The position numbers were made by a program, and so were the translations under genes. From the NCBI RefSeq assembly GCF_040802235.1, contig NC_133166.1:116698991-116762990 (forward strand): a stretch of 64,000 nucleotides of DNA. Reading direction: 5' to 3'. Shown one piece after another: positions 28,825-40,900 of the stretch. The notes beneath the pieces were generated by a model. The model made no database searches and had not been told where the DNA came from. It worked only from the letters and a program-made list of their open reading frames with translations. How positions within the stretch are numbered: position 1 is the first letter of the stretch; the number at the start of each line of letters is the position of its first letter. Origin of the DNA: Manis javanica. Its lineage: Eukaryota > Chordata > Mammalia > Pholidota > Manidae.

Positions 28825-29075
28825 GTTTTAAAAGTAATCATTAGTGTAGCACACACTTTAGTCTGTGCTAAGCCCTGTTATAAGTGCTTTGCATATATTA
28901 ACTCTTAATGTTGACAATACCACTGTTACCTCTATTTTACACATAAGGAAAATGAGGCCCAGAGAAGCTAAGTAACTTGCCCAAGATCACACAACTTTGA
29001 GAAATGGGTAGAGCTGGCATTTGAACCCAAGCTGCAAACAGCGCCTCTAATCACCACATGGTCTCATTTTTGCCC
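28825..29075 (-). repeat. MIR SINE, near full length
   Basis: gctaagccctgttataagtg, tttgcatatattaactctta, gaggcccagagaagctaagt, aacttgcccaagatcacaca, atttgaacccaagctg: one of the best preserved copies here. Confidence 0.85.
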
Positions 29076-29874
29076 ACTGCTGAGGGGCGGCTGGATATGG
29101 ACATCCCTGGGGTCTCTCCTTGCTGTCTCTAGGTCATCAGGATGGAGGGAGCAAGGAGGGAGCAGGAAGGGAAGGTGGGAACTCTTCACAGCCCACCAAG
29201 CCTACCTGAGGTTTTAGGGAGGAGAGGGGACTCTCCAAAAGCAGTGCTGTGGCTGAGAGGGACTTCAGGGCTCATGCAGTTTGGTGTCTCCTCCCGTAGG
29301 ATTCAAGAGGCCCTCTGTAGCATCTCTGCGTAGTCACCCTGCCCCGGCTCACACACCTCCACAGGCGGGGAAATCACCGCCTCCCGGACGCAGCCTGCTC
29401 CGCTGCTGCAGACTTCGGGTTGCTAGCAAGTTTCCCTGCAGCTCGAGCCAAGATCTCCCTCCCCATAACACGCACTTCTCCCACCTGTCCACGGGCTGCC
29501 TTCTGGGGCCACCAGAATGTGTGCAAACCTAGCTCTTCCTCCCTGGCGCCTGGGGGAGGCCCCTGCTGTCACACTCCCAGCTGGTGTGAGAGGGAGGTGG
29601 CGTGAGGAGAAGAGAGCTAGGGGAGGCTGGCATTCCCATGGCTGCTGGAGGGGTGTGTGTTGAGGGGGGGTGAGGGGAGTGTACATGTGGCCAGAGACAG
29701 GGGTGAGTAGAAGCTGAGAAAAGGCCCCTGGCCAGGGGCTCTGCCAGGTGGGGGTGGACTACCTATTTGCATCCATTTGCTTAGAAAGTGCTGGTAGTGT
29801 GGGGGTGCTGAGGCCTTTGGTCAGGTGGGAAGTTCCAGTTCTGGAGCAGTGGCTACTGTGGGAAGCATCTGGAA

Positions 29875-30310
29875 TGGTAGGCCAATGACGTTGGTTTTAG
29901 TCTTGCTCTGCTGTGTAGCCCTGGGTCAGTCACTGACCCTCTCTGGGACTCAGAAAAAATGAGAAGGATGAACTCCATGAGTTCCGAGGTCTGTGTCTTT
30001 CAGTCCCAGTGGCAGACTCAGAGTCTGGGGTGTCTGCAGAGGGCAGGGGCCCCTGTCAAGGGAGGGCTCTGAGCTTGACACTGCTCTGTGGCCTGTGGAC
30101 AGTGCGGGATAGAAGAAAGGCCATAGACATTGGAGCCAGGAGACCCCTTATCTGTACTCACACTTGGGCAAATGAATTCATCGTTCTAAGCTCAGGTTCC
30201 TTGCTTGAAATATGAGATGACAAAACTACCTCCTAGAACTGGAGGACTGAAGAAGACGATGTGCATGGGGGTTCAGCCTGACACCTGATGCACAGTGGGG
30301 AGCCTGAAAG
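29875..30310 (+). repeat. MIR SINE, two copies
   Basis: First copy about 29880-29985 (gctgtgtagccctgggtcag), second about 30108-30310 (cacttgggcaaatgaattca, gcatgggggttcagcctgac). Confidence 0.6.
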
Positions 30311-31739
30311 TTGTAGCTCAGATGCCAGAGTGGCCTGGCTGTGGGAAGATGAGGAGAAGGCTGTCAGCCTAGAGGGCCCAGAAAGAGTCTATGGGAAAGA
30401 ATTCAGCCAGGAAGAGTAGGCAGAAGTCCTGAGAGCAGCCGAGTCACCCAAACCCAGCCCTCCGGCTCCCATCACCACTGGCTCAAGGCCGCAGAGTCCA
30501 TCTGTGGGTAAAGGGACTAGGGGGCTGGTTGGATGCAGAATCCCAGGTCACATGGGAGAGGTCAGCTCCCCAGAGGAGCAGTGGCCCTGGGCCAGCAGTG
30601 TGCACTGCAATGATGTCAGGCAGCAGGCAGGATATTCCGAGGCTGCTCTGGCCAGTGGCCCTGTACTGGCAAGTGGGCACTGGAGAAGAGTGGGTCTTGG
30701 GGAGCAGTGCCTGGACACTGTGGGTGCAGGGGTCTTCCACTGCACTGCATGAGTTTGGCAGAGAGGCCACTGCCTTATACAACTTCCAGGGGACACAGTT
30801 TACTTGATGTAGTTGTGCAAGGTAATAGCCCTGGCCCATGGGGAAGAGATCTGAGGCCAGAGAGCTGCGTGCCAGGAGTTGAGGAAGGATGGCATATCCC
30901 AGGTTAGCAGACACCCCTGGGCCCTGGGAGGAAGGGTGGGTTGGAGGCTGGGTCAGCAGTTTAGTCCTGGGGTGGGGGAGACTGTAGGGAGGGTAAAGGA
31001 GCTGTGGAGAGCAGCAGGTTTCCTGAGAACAGTAGGATGGGGTAGGGTAGAGAGGACCCAGGTGTCCACTTAGCTCTCACTCCTCTTGGGGCTGTCTCTG
31101 CCTTGCAAGCCTGAAGCTGCCCCACGTGTCCCAGGTCCCTGGAGAGAGGATCCAGGGAGGGCTGGCGCTTCCTCCTGGCCAGTCCTGCAGCCCCCGTGCC
31201 CTCGGCACTGAGCCAGGCTGGCCTGTGCTGCAGAGCTGTGGGCTGTGGGGAGAATGCGTAATGAGCCTTGAGGGGCCGCAGGCCCAGACCCTGCCCTCGC
31301 CCTTCCCCAGAGGCACCGCAGAAGCCCAGCCTCTGCCCCCCACTGCAGGCTCTGGGTACATGTTTGCACACAGCACTCCGTCCTTCCCACACTGCCCCCA
31401 CATCTTGGCTGACACCAACCAGTGCAGTCTGCCCCTCCTGGCCTCTCACTCACTTTGTTGCTGACCCCCCAACCCTGTCCCCCAAGCAGGTAACATTTCT
31501 GGCTCTCAGGACCCAGGTGTCTGCCTCCCAACCCCTGGAGGCCTCCCCACCGTCTTTCACTCTATCTGTACTTTGCCAGCTTCCTGAATGAAGGAGATCC
31601 TGCCCCTAGGCCTTTTCAGCAAGATCCCTTCTGCCATCTAGAGGGTGGGGGATGCAGCTAGGACAGAGGGACTGGATTGGGGGGTGGGGCAGGGGGACTA
31701 ATCCCCTCCCTCTCTCCAGCTGAGGGGTGGACAGCAGCA

Positions 31740-32150
31740 CGAAATCCTATTCCCTCTGCTAGTGGAAATCAATAGCTAATTAATTCCCTCCCCAAAATGT
31801 GTTTGGGGAGGTTGTTGGGGGAGACAGAGAGAGGCTAGGCCAGCTGAGACTGAGACCTAGCGGGGGAGGGAGGGAAGACGTTACTTTTCTGGCCATGAGG
31901 ACTGTGCCTTTGCTGGGGGTCTCTGGCTGTCCCTTCTGGAGGAGAGGTAGTTTGGCCTTTCCCTCCCCCGAAAGCCTAAGGGTCCCCTTCCCCTGCCCTG
32001 GGCTGGGGTGGGGATGCATGTGTGTGGGGATAAGGGCGTCAATCAGGCTGGGAGCAGGTGCTGCATTTAATTTGATTGGCTAATTAGCCCGCACATGTTA
32101 ATTATCTCCATTACCCAATGAGGAGAGGCAGTGGCAAAGCTATATATAAC
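31740..32150. promoter_or_regulatory. NRXN2: Putative enhancer, TAATTA/E-box cluster
   Basis: Contains agctaattaattccc near 31770, CAGGTG E-box at 32055-32060, a reversed CCAAT at 32075-32079, ctaattagc at 32080-32088 and gttaattatc at 32097-32106. Dense ATTA sites in a short unique stretch suggest homeodomain binding; the function is inferred. Confidence 0.4.
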
Positions 32151-32624
32151 CTGAACAGCATTTGGACAGAGAGGGGGCTGACTGCCTGGATCGCCTCTCC
32201 CTCCTCCTGGGAAGGGGCAGCCCTTGGAGGGGCACTAGGGCTGGACACTTGAATCCTGGTTGGAGCCTGTAGGATGGGGAGGCAGCAGTTAGAAGGAACC
32301 AGATGGAAGGACCTGAGAGCTGGGCTTTAAGGGTCTCTGGGAGATGGGTCCCCAAACTCTATTGCCAGCCTCCTACCTCATCTCCCTTTTGCATACATGT
32401 CACTCCAACCACAACTGCCCTCCCATGATTCTCTGCTCACCCTCTTGCTATGTTTTTTTTAGGGGGCCCTAGCTTTCTCTCACTGCCTTTATACCCCAAC
32501 TTCTTCCTATGTAGGCAGGAACCACACCCATCCAACCTTCTCCCTTGACAAGTCACCTCTCTCCTCTTCTGTCAGTCCCCACCATTCTGAGCTACACCTA
32601 TGGCTGCCCTGACCCTTGTCCTTC

Positions 32625-32800
32625 ATGGAGGGGCTGGCATTGGACACATGTGGATCAAAGTTCTAGTTCTCTGCTTACTGGCTGTGTGATGTTGGGCAAG
32701 TCCCTAGACTTCTCTATGTGGGTTTTCCCAATAGTTACTGGAAATAATGGGACTTTTCAGAGTGATTAAGTAAAATGACATTTATAAAAATGCCCAGCAT
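32625..32800 (+). repeat. MIR SINE
   Basis: ctgcttactggctgtgtgat, gttgggcaagtccctagact and following AT-rich part. Confidence 0.7.
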
Positions 32801-33029
32801 CCAAAGCTTTGACAAATGCAGTTTGAATTTGGAATTTAATCTTCTCTATCTTCTCTTTCCTTATCTCTCCAACCAGGCCACCTTTCTTCTCCACTACTCT
32901 TCTGTCTGTCACTTTTCATGTATTCCTTCCTTCCTCCCCTCTTCAACTTTTCCCTCTTTCTAAACTCTGGACCTCCCTGCTTCTGTCCCAGACTTCCCCC
33001 CACCTTCTTCCCTTCCTCCCACCCCAAAA

Positions 33030-33190
33030 TAAAATCAATGCAATATTCAGGAGGGTTGTTGGATATAAATAATTACGACTCGGAGTTTAACGAGATGCAA
33101 ATTCCCCTCCCCGGTGTGGGGTATAAATTGCTCTCTGACAGCCCGTTACAAGGGTAATCATTTCAGAAAGGCAATTTTATGCAAATGAGC
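33030..33190. promoter_or_regulatory. NRXN2: Putative enhancer with two octamers
   Basis: Two perfect POU octamers ATGCAAAT at 33095-33102 and 33179-33186, 84 bases apart, with aataattacg, ttaacg and ggtaatcattt between and around. The sequence is not repetitive. Neural POU/SOX factors are likely binders, by inference. Confidence 0.5.
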
Positions 33191-33509
33191 CTGCCTGCCT
33201 CCTGGTGGCTCCCCCAGCTCTGATGGGGAGGGGGTGGAACCGAGTGGTGAAGAGAACCCAGGTTTCGGCCCAGCATGAGGCCGAGAACTGGGAGGTGGAG
33301 GTTGAGGGTGACCGACAGATATTTAGGTACAGGAAGGATCTGGGCTGGTAGGCAGTGGGGTTGCAACCCAGAAAGGCATGGGTGTGGTTTTTTTGGGAGC
33401 TGAAGACATGGAATGAGATACCTGTGTTCTTGCATGGATGGAGAGGGCTTGGGACCTGGATGCCTGGGTCCTGGCTGGCTTCTCTCCCTTGCCCCCTTGC
33501 CAGGCAGGT

Positions 33510-33605
33510 TACCCAATGATACCATTGATGAATTGGCATTTAATTAATTCCAATGAATTATTTAGTAACTTCATTATCCAGCATCAGGAGCTGATGAGAG
33601 AGAGC
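33510..33605. promoter_or_regulatory. NRXN2: Putative enhancer, TTAATTAATT cluster
   Basis: Reads atgataccattgatgaat, then catttaattaattccaatga and ttatttagtaacttcattat: five or more ATTA/TAAT cores within 90 bases, 400 bases before exon 2. Confidence 0.35.
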
Positions 33606-33992
33606 CCTGGCTGGTGGTAGGAGCTACTCAAGTTTGGGAGGCTCAGAGGCTCGGCTTGAAGCCGTACTCCGGGAGCTGGCCCTGGTCCTGACGGAGGCGA
33701 GGTGGAGCACCTGGGTTGCGCTCCTACTGGACTCTAAGATGCTACCTTCCGTCCTGTCCACATTCTAATCAATAATGCCCTTAATGAATGCCATCCCTCT
33801 CCGAGCGCTGGGCACCCAGTACTACTGCCCATGGTGGTGCCTCTTGCTCTGGGAGCCTCTTCAGGTCAGGACTAGCCCTTCAAATTCTAAAGGGAAACAA
33901 CTGGGTCCCTGCTGGTGTGACGGGGAGCCAGACACCCACGGCCATTCCCCCTGCGAGCCCCTCACTAATTCTTTCCTCTCTGTTTCCCGCAG

Positions 33993-34232
33993 GCATCCCT
34001 CCCCAATATTCCTTCAGAGGCCGCCGAGGGGGAGGGGCGCCTCCGCCGCTGACCCAGGAAGCCAGCGCCTGGGCCTCTGCGCACCTGGTCCCGCCGCCGG
34101 CATGGCACTGTGAGCCCTCCAGGGAGCCCCGCTCCTCCCGGGGGGCTCCCGGCCCCCTCCCCGCCCCATGCGCCCGCGGCTCTGAAGCCCAAGCGGGGCC
34201 GGGGGCCGGGCGGGGCCGGGGCCGCGGGAGGC
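33993..34232 (+). other. NRXN2: NRXN2 exon 2, 5' UTR part with uORFs
   Basis: Follows acceptor tttcccgcag. It contains two tiny upstream ORFs: ATG 34102 to TGA 34113 (Met-Ala-Leu, strong context) and ATG 34168 to TGA 34185 (five codons). Both end before the main start. Confidence 0.75.
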
Positions 34233-34950
34233 ATGGCGCCCGGGAGCCCGTGGCGGCCGCCGCTGCTGCTGCTTCTACTGACGCTGGTGGCGGGCGCGGG
34301 CGGCCTGGAGTTCGGCGGCGGCCCCGGGCAGTGGGCTCGCTACGCGCGCTGGGCGGGCGCGGCGAGCAGCGGCGAGCTCAGCTTCAGCTTGCGCACCAAC
34401 GCCACGCGCGCACTACTGCTCTACCTGGACGACGGTGGCGACTGCGACTTCCTGGAGCTGCTGCTGGTGGACGGACGCCTGCAGCTACGCTTCACGCTCT
34501 CGTGCGCCGAGCCGGCCACGCTGCAGCTGGACACACCGGTGGCCGACGACCGCTGGCACATGGTGCTGCTGACCCGCGACGCGCGCCGCACGGCGCTGGC
34601 GGTGGACGGCGAGGCGCGCGCCGCCGAGGTGCGCTCGAAGCGGCGTGAGATGCAGGTGGCCAGCGACCTGTTCGTGGGAGGCATCCCGCCCGACGTGCGT
34701 CTCTCGGCGCTCACGCTCAGCACCGTCAAGTACGAGCCGCCCTTCCGCGGCCTTCTGGCCAACCTGAAGCTGGGCGAGCGACCCCCGGCGCTGCTGGGCA
34801 GTCAGGGTCTGCGTGGCGCGGCCGCCGACCCGCTGTGCGCGCCTGCGCGCAACCCCTGCGCCAACGGCGGCCTCTGCACCGTGCTGGCTCCCGGCGAGGT
34901 GGGCTGCGACTGCAGCCACACGGGCTTCGGCGGCAAGTTCTGCAGCGAAG
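34233..34950 (+). CDS. NRXN2: NRXN2 exon 2: signal peptide, LNS1, EGF-A
   Basis: 239 codons plus one base. Hydrophobic core [16 protein letters not shown], then LNS1 with the conserved [20 protein letters not shown] and [16 protein letters not shown] runs from [17 protein letters not shown] to [15 protein letters not shown]. The exon is a CpG island with very high GC at third positions. Confidence 0.97.
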
Positions 34951-37900
34951 GTGAGCCCAGGGCAGCTGCCGCTGGGCTCCTGGGCGAGGGGAGAGGGGAA
35001 GAGGGGTCCCGGGGGCCGCAAGGGCAGGTGTCCGGGGTGGGGACCAGTGAGCGCGCCTGAGGCCCGCGGGCTCAGGTGCTCGGCGCGAGAGAGTGTGTAC
35101 CCGCACGCGAGGGTGGCGAGGCGTGTCCCTGTGGGGGGCGTGGGAGGGCTCCTGCCCGGAAGAGCGGGCGCGCGCGGCTGGCGGATGAGCTGCAGGAGCC
35201 TCCGAGGGAGGTGGCTGTGGTGGGCGTGGCTAGCGTGCTGGGCGTGTGTGGGCGTGGCCAGTTGTAGGTAGGCCTGTGTAGTCAGGTCCTGTAAGCGGCC
35301 GGCGAGAGTGTTCGGACCCCGTGCCTGAGGGTGTGTGGGCCGGGGGTGGGGGACAAGGATGGTGAGACGCCCGGGAGGGCTTCTCAAGGTGATCTGTTTG
35401 GCGGGGTCTTGTGGGCAGGGACTGAGGGGGCGTGAGGTGGGACTCCGAGAGGGAGTGTGAAGACAGGGTGAGGCCTGTGTGGCTAGGCCTTGGGCAGATC
35501 TGTGAGGGTGAGTGGTCCGCCCGTTGGGGCGGGGCCTGTGAGGGCTCCTGAAGGGCTGTGGGCGGGGCAGGTGGGGCGGGGCCTTGAGGACGGAGGCGTG
35601 GTTGGGCCTGGGCCGCGGTCGGTGAGACTCGGCAGGCGAGGCCCTAGGCGGGAGGGCGGTGGCCGCTAACAGTGCACCGCCGCGCGGGCGACGGAGAGGG
35701 GGGTGCGAGGCTGTGACTGCGCCCGCCAACGGGGCAGGAACCGAGTGTTTCTTTTTCTCCACAGAATCGGCAGAGCCCCTTAGAGAATGAGGAAAATCTG
35801 AGGGGTAGGGTGGCTGAGCCTTCTCAGGCCTGACAGTAGGAGAGGACATAAAAGTGGCTGGTCGTCTCTCCTGGGTGAGAGAGGTTTTAAACATTGGAGC
35901 CCTTGCCAGGGTGGGCTTTGGAAGGGAGCCTGGTGGGCTGGAGAGGGGTTGTCAGGAGTCTGGAGCCTGGGATTGAGCATGGAATAGGGACTAGAAGGGA
36001 GGCTTCATTGGAGGAGAGGTTCCGCCAGCTCCCCAGCTTCAAGCGGCTGGATGGGTGAAATGAAGTTGCAACAGGCCTGGGGGGCCGTGGTTTTAGTGGG
36101 GTTGAGGAAGGAGGGCATCTATTACTTTGTTCCGGCTGGGGAGTGGGGGAGAGGGTACCCATCAGTTTGGGGGCAGTGCGTGTGTGGCTCCTCATCCCTG
36201 GTCTGTGGCAGCTGCTTTCCCAGCAGATGTGTGCAGACAGGCATGCTCTCCCCCACCCCCGGGCCTCTAGAAGCTGCAGGCCACTCAGCAGTTGTGTGTG
36301 TATCTGCCCTCGGAGAGGTGGAGTCTTTTGGGGAGCGTGTGCTTGTGCACATGTGCCCACAAACTAGTGTGGCTCTGGGACAGCTTGGGGGATGGGTGTC
36401 CAGTTGGCTGCCAGTATGAGGACAGCCATGGAGGAGCCGAGCGGACAGGTGTGGTCCTGGGTTTGGGAAGTCTGTACTTTGCACAGTATTCTGATTGTGT
36501 ATCTGTAGTTGTGGTGGAGGAATACATAGAAAGATTTTTGGATTGCTGTTGTGGGGTTATTTGTACAAGGTTGTGGGATAAATCTTCAGGAACTTTGTGT
36601 ATTAAGTTAATCTGACGCCTTCTCACCTTTTCTCCAAGCAGTTCAGGTGCTCCCTAAGCTGTGAAATTGTGTGTTTTGGGAGTATTTGCCTGCATGCAGA
36701 GGCCCATGAGTCTGGCAGTGCGTATGCTACTTGTGAATGGGTCTGTTCGCATAGTTGTGTTTATAGATAGAAGTCCAGTGCCTAGTAGAGTGAGTACACA
36801 AATGTAAGGATGTGTGCTCTGGTGTACCCACGTGCATGTGTTTTAATGTGAGGCCTGGACTCTTAAGACACATGGACTCTAGGAGGAATCTTTCTTTTTA
36901 TGACCTTTAACTTGGTTCTCTAGTTCCTATGACCCCTTCCCCTCTAAGTCTTCCTAATAAGATGAACCACCCTTATGGTCCGGCAGCATGGAAATGTGAG
37001 CTACAGAGAGGTGACAGTAACTGGTCCTTGGTCTCCCTGGCAGAAGTGGGCCTGGGTGTAGGAAAAATGCAGCCAGCAAAGGGACCCTGCTCAGCTGGAG
37101 CTCTTGTATCCATTTCCTGAATGGATTCAATTGCAGAGGCTCCCAGTAGGCCAAACAGTGTGTGTGCTTGTGAATGCGGGTTGTGTGGTTGTGTATCTGA
37201 GATGTGTACAAGTACCTGTGTGTGAGCAGGACAGTTGTATGTATCATATGTGTGTGCTTGATGTGTATCAGATGACTGTGTCAGCTCTGTTGGGGCTATG
37301 AGAGGCAGCTGCGTATCTGACCTATTGTGTGTGTGTGAGATTCATGAAGAAAAGTGAAAGGGAGATATTAGGTGGGTGTCAGACAGCTGGCAGGGGCAGG
37401 GTGCCTCTGTGTGTGTGGTATCTGGTAAGAGAGTGGTGCTTTGTGATAGAAGGACAGAGATACTCATCTCTGTGTTCCTTGTACCTAATATAGTACCAGT
37501 CACTTAGTGGGTGTTTGATAAAGATTTGTGGAATGAATTAAGAGATATGAGAAGTATTTGAGAGAATAAAGGCTTAGGTAAGACTATACGTGTATATGAA
37601 AATATGTATGTGTATATTTTTAGATATGTGTTGTGGGTGGGCATGAGGATTATAAACACTGGTTGTGTCTGGAGGTTCCAGACACAGGGAGGGACAGCCC
37701 TGTTGATTCCCCTCCCCACTCCACGACCTCATTCCCTCTCCTTATATTTGTTCCTTATTTCCTGGACAGCTTTTGTAATATCCTGTGCTCATTAAACTTC
37801 TAGTATGTTCTCATCCAGCCAGAGGGGAAAGGAAGGGGCTCCCACTCTTGGGTCCTGGGGTTGGAGGAAGACGGCTTTAAGGGGAGCAGGCTGGCTTCTG

Positions 37901-40900
37901 ATCTCTGAGACAATTCTCAGGGTCTGAGTCCCCAAGTTTCCCAGGAAGTTATAGTCACGTCATTATCTGCTTTGAGTTGTTCTCAACTTTTTCTGAGACT
38001 GAGAACATTTGAAAAAGTCAGTAATTCACAGGACCCCTTCCAAATAGTAGTTATTTTTATATCTGTTTATTGTGAAAACAGATGACTCAAAGCTGCTATG
38101 AATTCAAGAAAGCTTTTAGATGACTTTGATGTTATATTTGCCATTGTGGTTAATCAAATATACATTAGAAAGAAATTGTTTTAGTTTTATATGTAAGGCA
38201 TGCCAATCTGCCTTTCGATATTTGGTGTGCATGTGGATCTGTGGAGCCTCTGGAACCCCCCTGCCCTCCTGGGTCTGGGTCTGCACATTGACTTGAGAGC
38301 CCCCATGTTAGGGAATTTGTTTTTTCTCTCCAGAGGGTCTAGCCAAAGGTAATCAGAGACAGAGCTGAGTATGAGTACAGGGTGTGTGGACCCGGTGCTA
38401 TTATCTGCCAAAGCTGGGATAGAGTAGACTGGGGTTTTGCAGTGGTTTGCCTGGGAACTCCTCCTCATGTCACTCGTGTGTGTGGAGAAAGGGCCGAAAA
38501 GTGATCAAGGAAGAAGGGTGTGCAGCTGTGTGTGGGAGACCTCGAGTGGAGTGGAGGCACAGCTGTATAGGATGGGGTGGCAGGTGTGTACCTTGCTTGG
38601 GAGAAAAATATGGAACCAGTGGTGATGCATGTGCTTTCAGGAAGGTAGACGCACGTGTCCCATGTGTGCGTTTTATAAGTTTGTTGGTGATATAAGTCAA
38701 CAGGTGGTTATCAAGGCTTCCTTTGTGATAGGCCTTGTATTGGGGGCTGAAGAGGAGTCAGAGATGAATACGGTGCTGCTCTGGGAGTTAGCTGTTTAAT
38801 TGGGGGAGTAGATAAAAATGCACCCCAGGGTGTGGTTAAGAGTGTAGATTCTGCACCCAGATTGCCTGGGCAGTGACTTTGGACTTAAAGTCTCTCTGCC
38901 CTGGTTCCTTATCTGTAAAATGGGGATAATAATAAATAGTACCTCCCTTATAGAGTTGTTATGAGAATTAAACTATCTAATGTGAAGTGCTTAGAATAAT
39001 GCCCAGCACGTAGAGAGTGCTCAATAAATAACAGCAAAAGAACACCTCAAAATAGTGTGGTGTGTGCCCAAAGAGATGCAATGGGACAGTGCACCTGGGT
39101 GATTAAACCACAGACTCCTAAGGCTCAGATCTGGGTTGAAATCTGACTTCTCTACTCACTAGGCCTGTGACATCAAGTGAGTACCTAACCTTCAGGATAA
39201 TTTTCCTTACCTGTAAATTGGATGAAAGTATGCTTATCTCCCAGGTTTGCTGTGGGAATTAACTGAGTGTCTAGTACAAAGTAAGTGGCGAGTAAATGGT
39301 AGTTACTATTGTAAGCAGACTGCTGTCAGGGTTTTGAGGAAGGGGAGAATTTACAAGTTGGGGGGATTGGTAATAAAAGGCATGCTATGTAAGATTGTCC
39401 TTGAGCACTGATTAATAAGCTTGGTTTGGGGAAGTCACTCCAAGCAAAAGAACTGGTAAGAACTAAGGCATGGAGGAAGGGAAATGTACATCATGCCCGC
39501 AGAGGGGCACCAAGGAGTATCTAAAGCAGGAGAGATAGGTCTTGGGGTTTGACTTAAATCATTCAACCAATATTGGATGCTAACTGTGTATAGACTATCA
39601 GAAAATGAATCTACAAAAGAATTTTGGAAAGATACGTGAATAAGTGCTGTATTTCAAAAGCTGGGAGTGGGGTGTAGGATGGGTTATAGGGGGCAGAGTT
39701 ATGCAGTGGAGAGTCAGTTGGAAGATAGTTCAGGAAAGAGGTATCGAGGCCCTGAACCTTGGTTGTCTTAGGGAGTGGCAAGGAAGGGTGGTGGCAGCTG
39801 TGGTGGCAGGAGCAGCAGTGATGGTTGAGAGCTATGACTGAGACTGAAGCTGTAGGACTCTTGCATGTGGAGTGGGTGGGGAGGAGTCAGAGATGATGAG
39901 GTTTTGGGTTTGCGTGGTTGGAAGGATGGTGGAGGGGTGAAAGGAAAGGGGAGGTCAGAGGGGGAGCAGGTAGGGGCCACAGGTCATGCACATGTTGAGT
40001 TGCAGCACCCCTTGATGTTCCTGGACAGAGGTGTCCAGGCAATTGGAAATGTGAGACCAGAGCTTTGAGTTGGCGGTGGGACTGCAGATGGAGACCTGGG
40101 AGCCACGTGCATGGAGAGCTAGTGTTTGAAGCTCTGGGACCAGGTGAGGTGGCCAAGGAGAAGGTGAAGAGACTTCAGAGGAGCATCTAGTTTGGAGGAG
40201 GTGGGAGTGGAGCAGCCGCAGACACAGGGAAGGAGCAGTTAGAACAAAAAGAGAACTGAATCACAAAGTCAATGGAGGAGCGCAAGGGGCCTCAACAGCT
40301 AGTGAGTGTTTGCTGGGTTTTATCTCATTTAATTCCCACGACCACTGCATGAGATGTAAGAGCTGGCATCTGAGCCCTGGGCTGACTCCAGGGCCTGTTG
40401 CCCCCCACCTTTCTCCATGCTGCCTCCAAAAAGGAGAGATGGTCAGTCGGCGGTGTCCATGGACTACCTGCGTTTGGTTACTTGGGGGCCATGTTTCATC
40501 AGAAACCAGTAACCACCCCAAATTCCTCAGGGCACAGCTCTCCCTTAAGCCAGTATGTGATGACAGTGTTCCTGCACTTGTTACCCGCTGTCCCAACACA
40601 GAGAGGGCAGTGGGAATGGATCAGTAAAATCTCAGTCTTCTGGAGCCCTCAGGGAGGAACTCACCCTGGAAAGTGGAGCATTATCCCATTAAAATACCAA
40701 CTCACCAACCTTTAAAATATTTCAGATTTTATGGAATATGTTGCACACCTCTCTGCCTCCCTAAGCATAATATTTAGAATGTGACTTAACCTTTCCCAGA
40801 TGACTCAGGATGTCGTGATTCCCCTCAGGTGTTGCACCGGACTGTCACTCAGTGGTTCCTTCACTGACGTTTGTCCCTGCCTGGAATGCTGCCTGACCGT

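Larger units (their letters stand above)
25104..33992 (+). other. NRXN2: NRXN2 intron 1
   Basis: An 8.9-kb intron. The first 800 bases are extremely G-rich on this strand; 26850-27330 is C/CA-rich; 27825-30310 contains several MIR copies. From 31740 to 33800 lie AT-rich, homeodomain-type clusters set in otherwise GC-rich DNA. Confidence 0.75.

Noticed and set aside
31630-31650. ccatctagagggtgg as a further CTCF motif
   Set aside because: Several core positions mismatch the consensus; weaker than the four motifs reported.
34485-35894. 469-codon open frame on the minus strand over NRXN2 exon 2
   Set aside because: It is antisense to a GC-saturated coding exon and CpG island, where stops are rare. 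Its product is Pro/Arg/Ala-rich low-complexity sequence without any domain.
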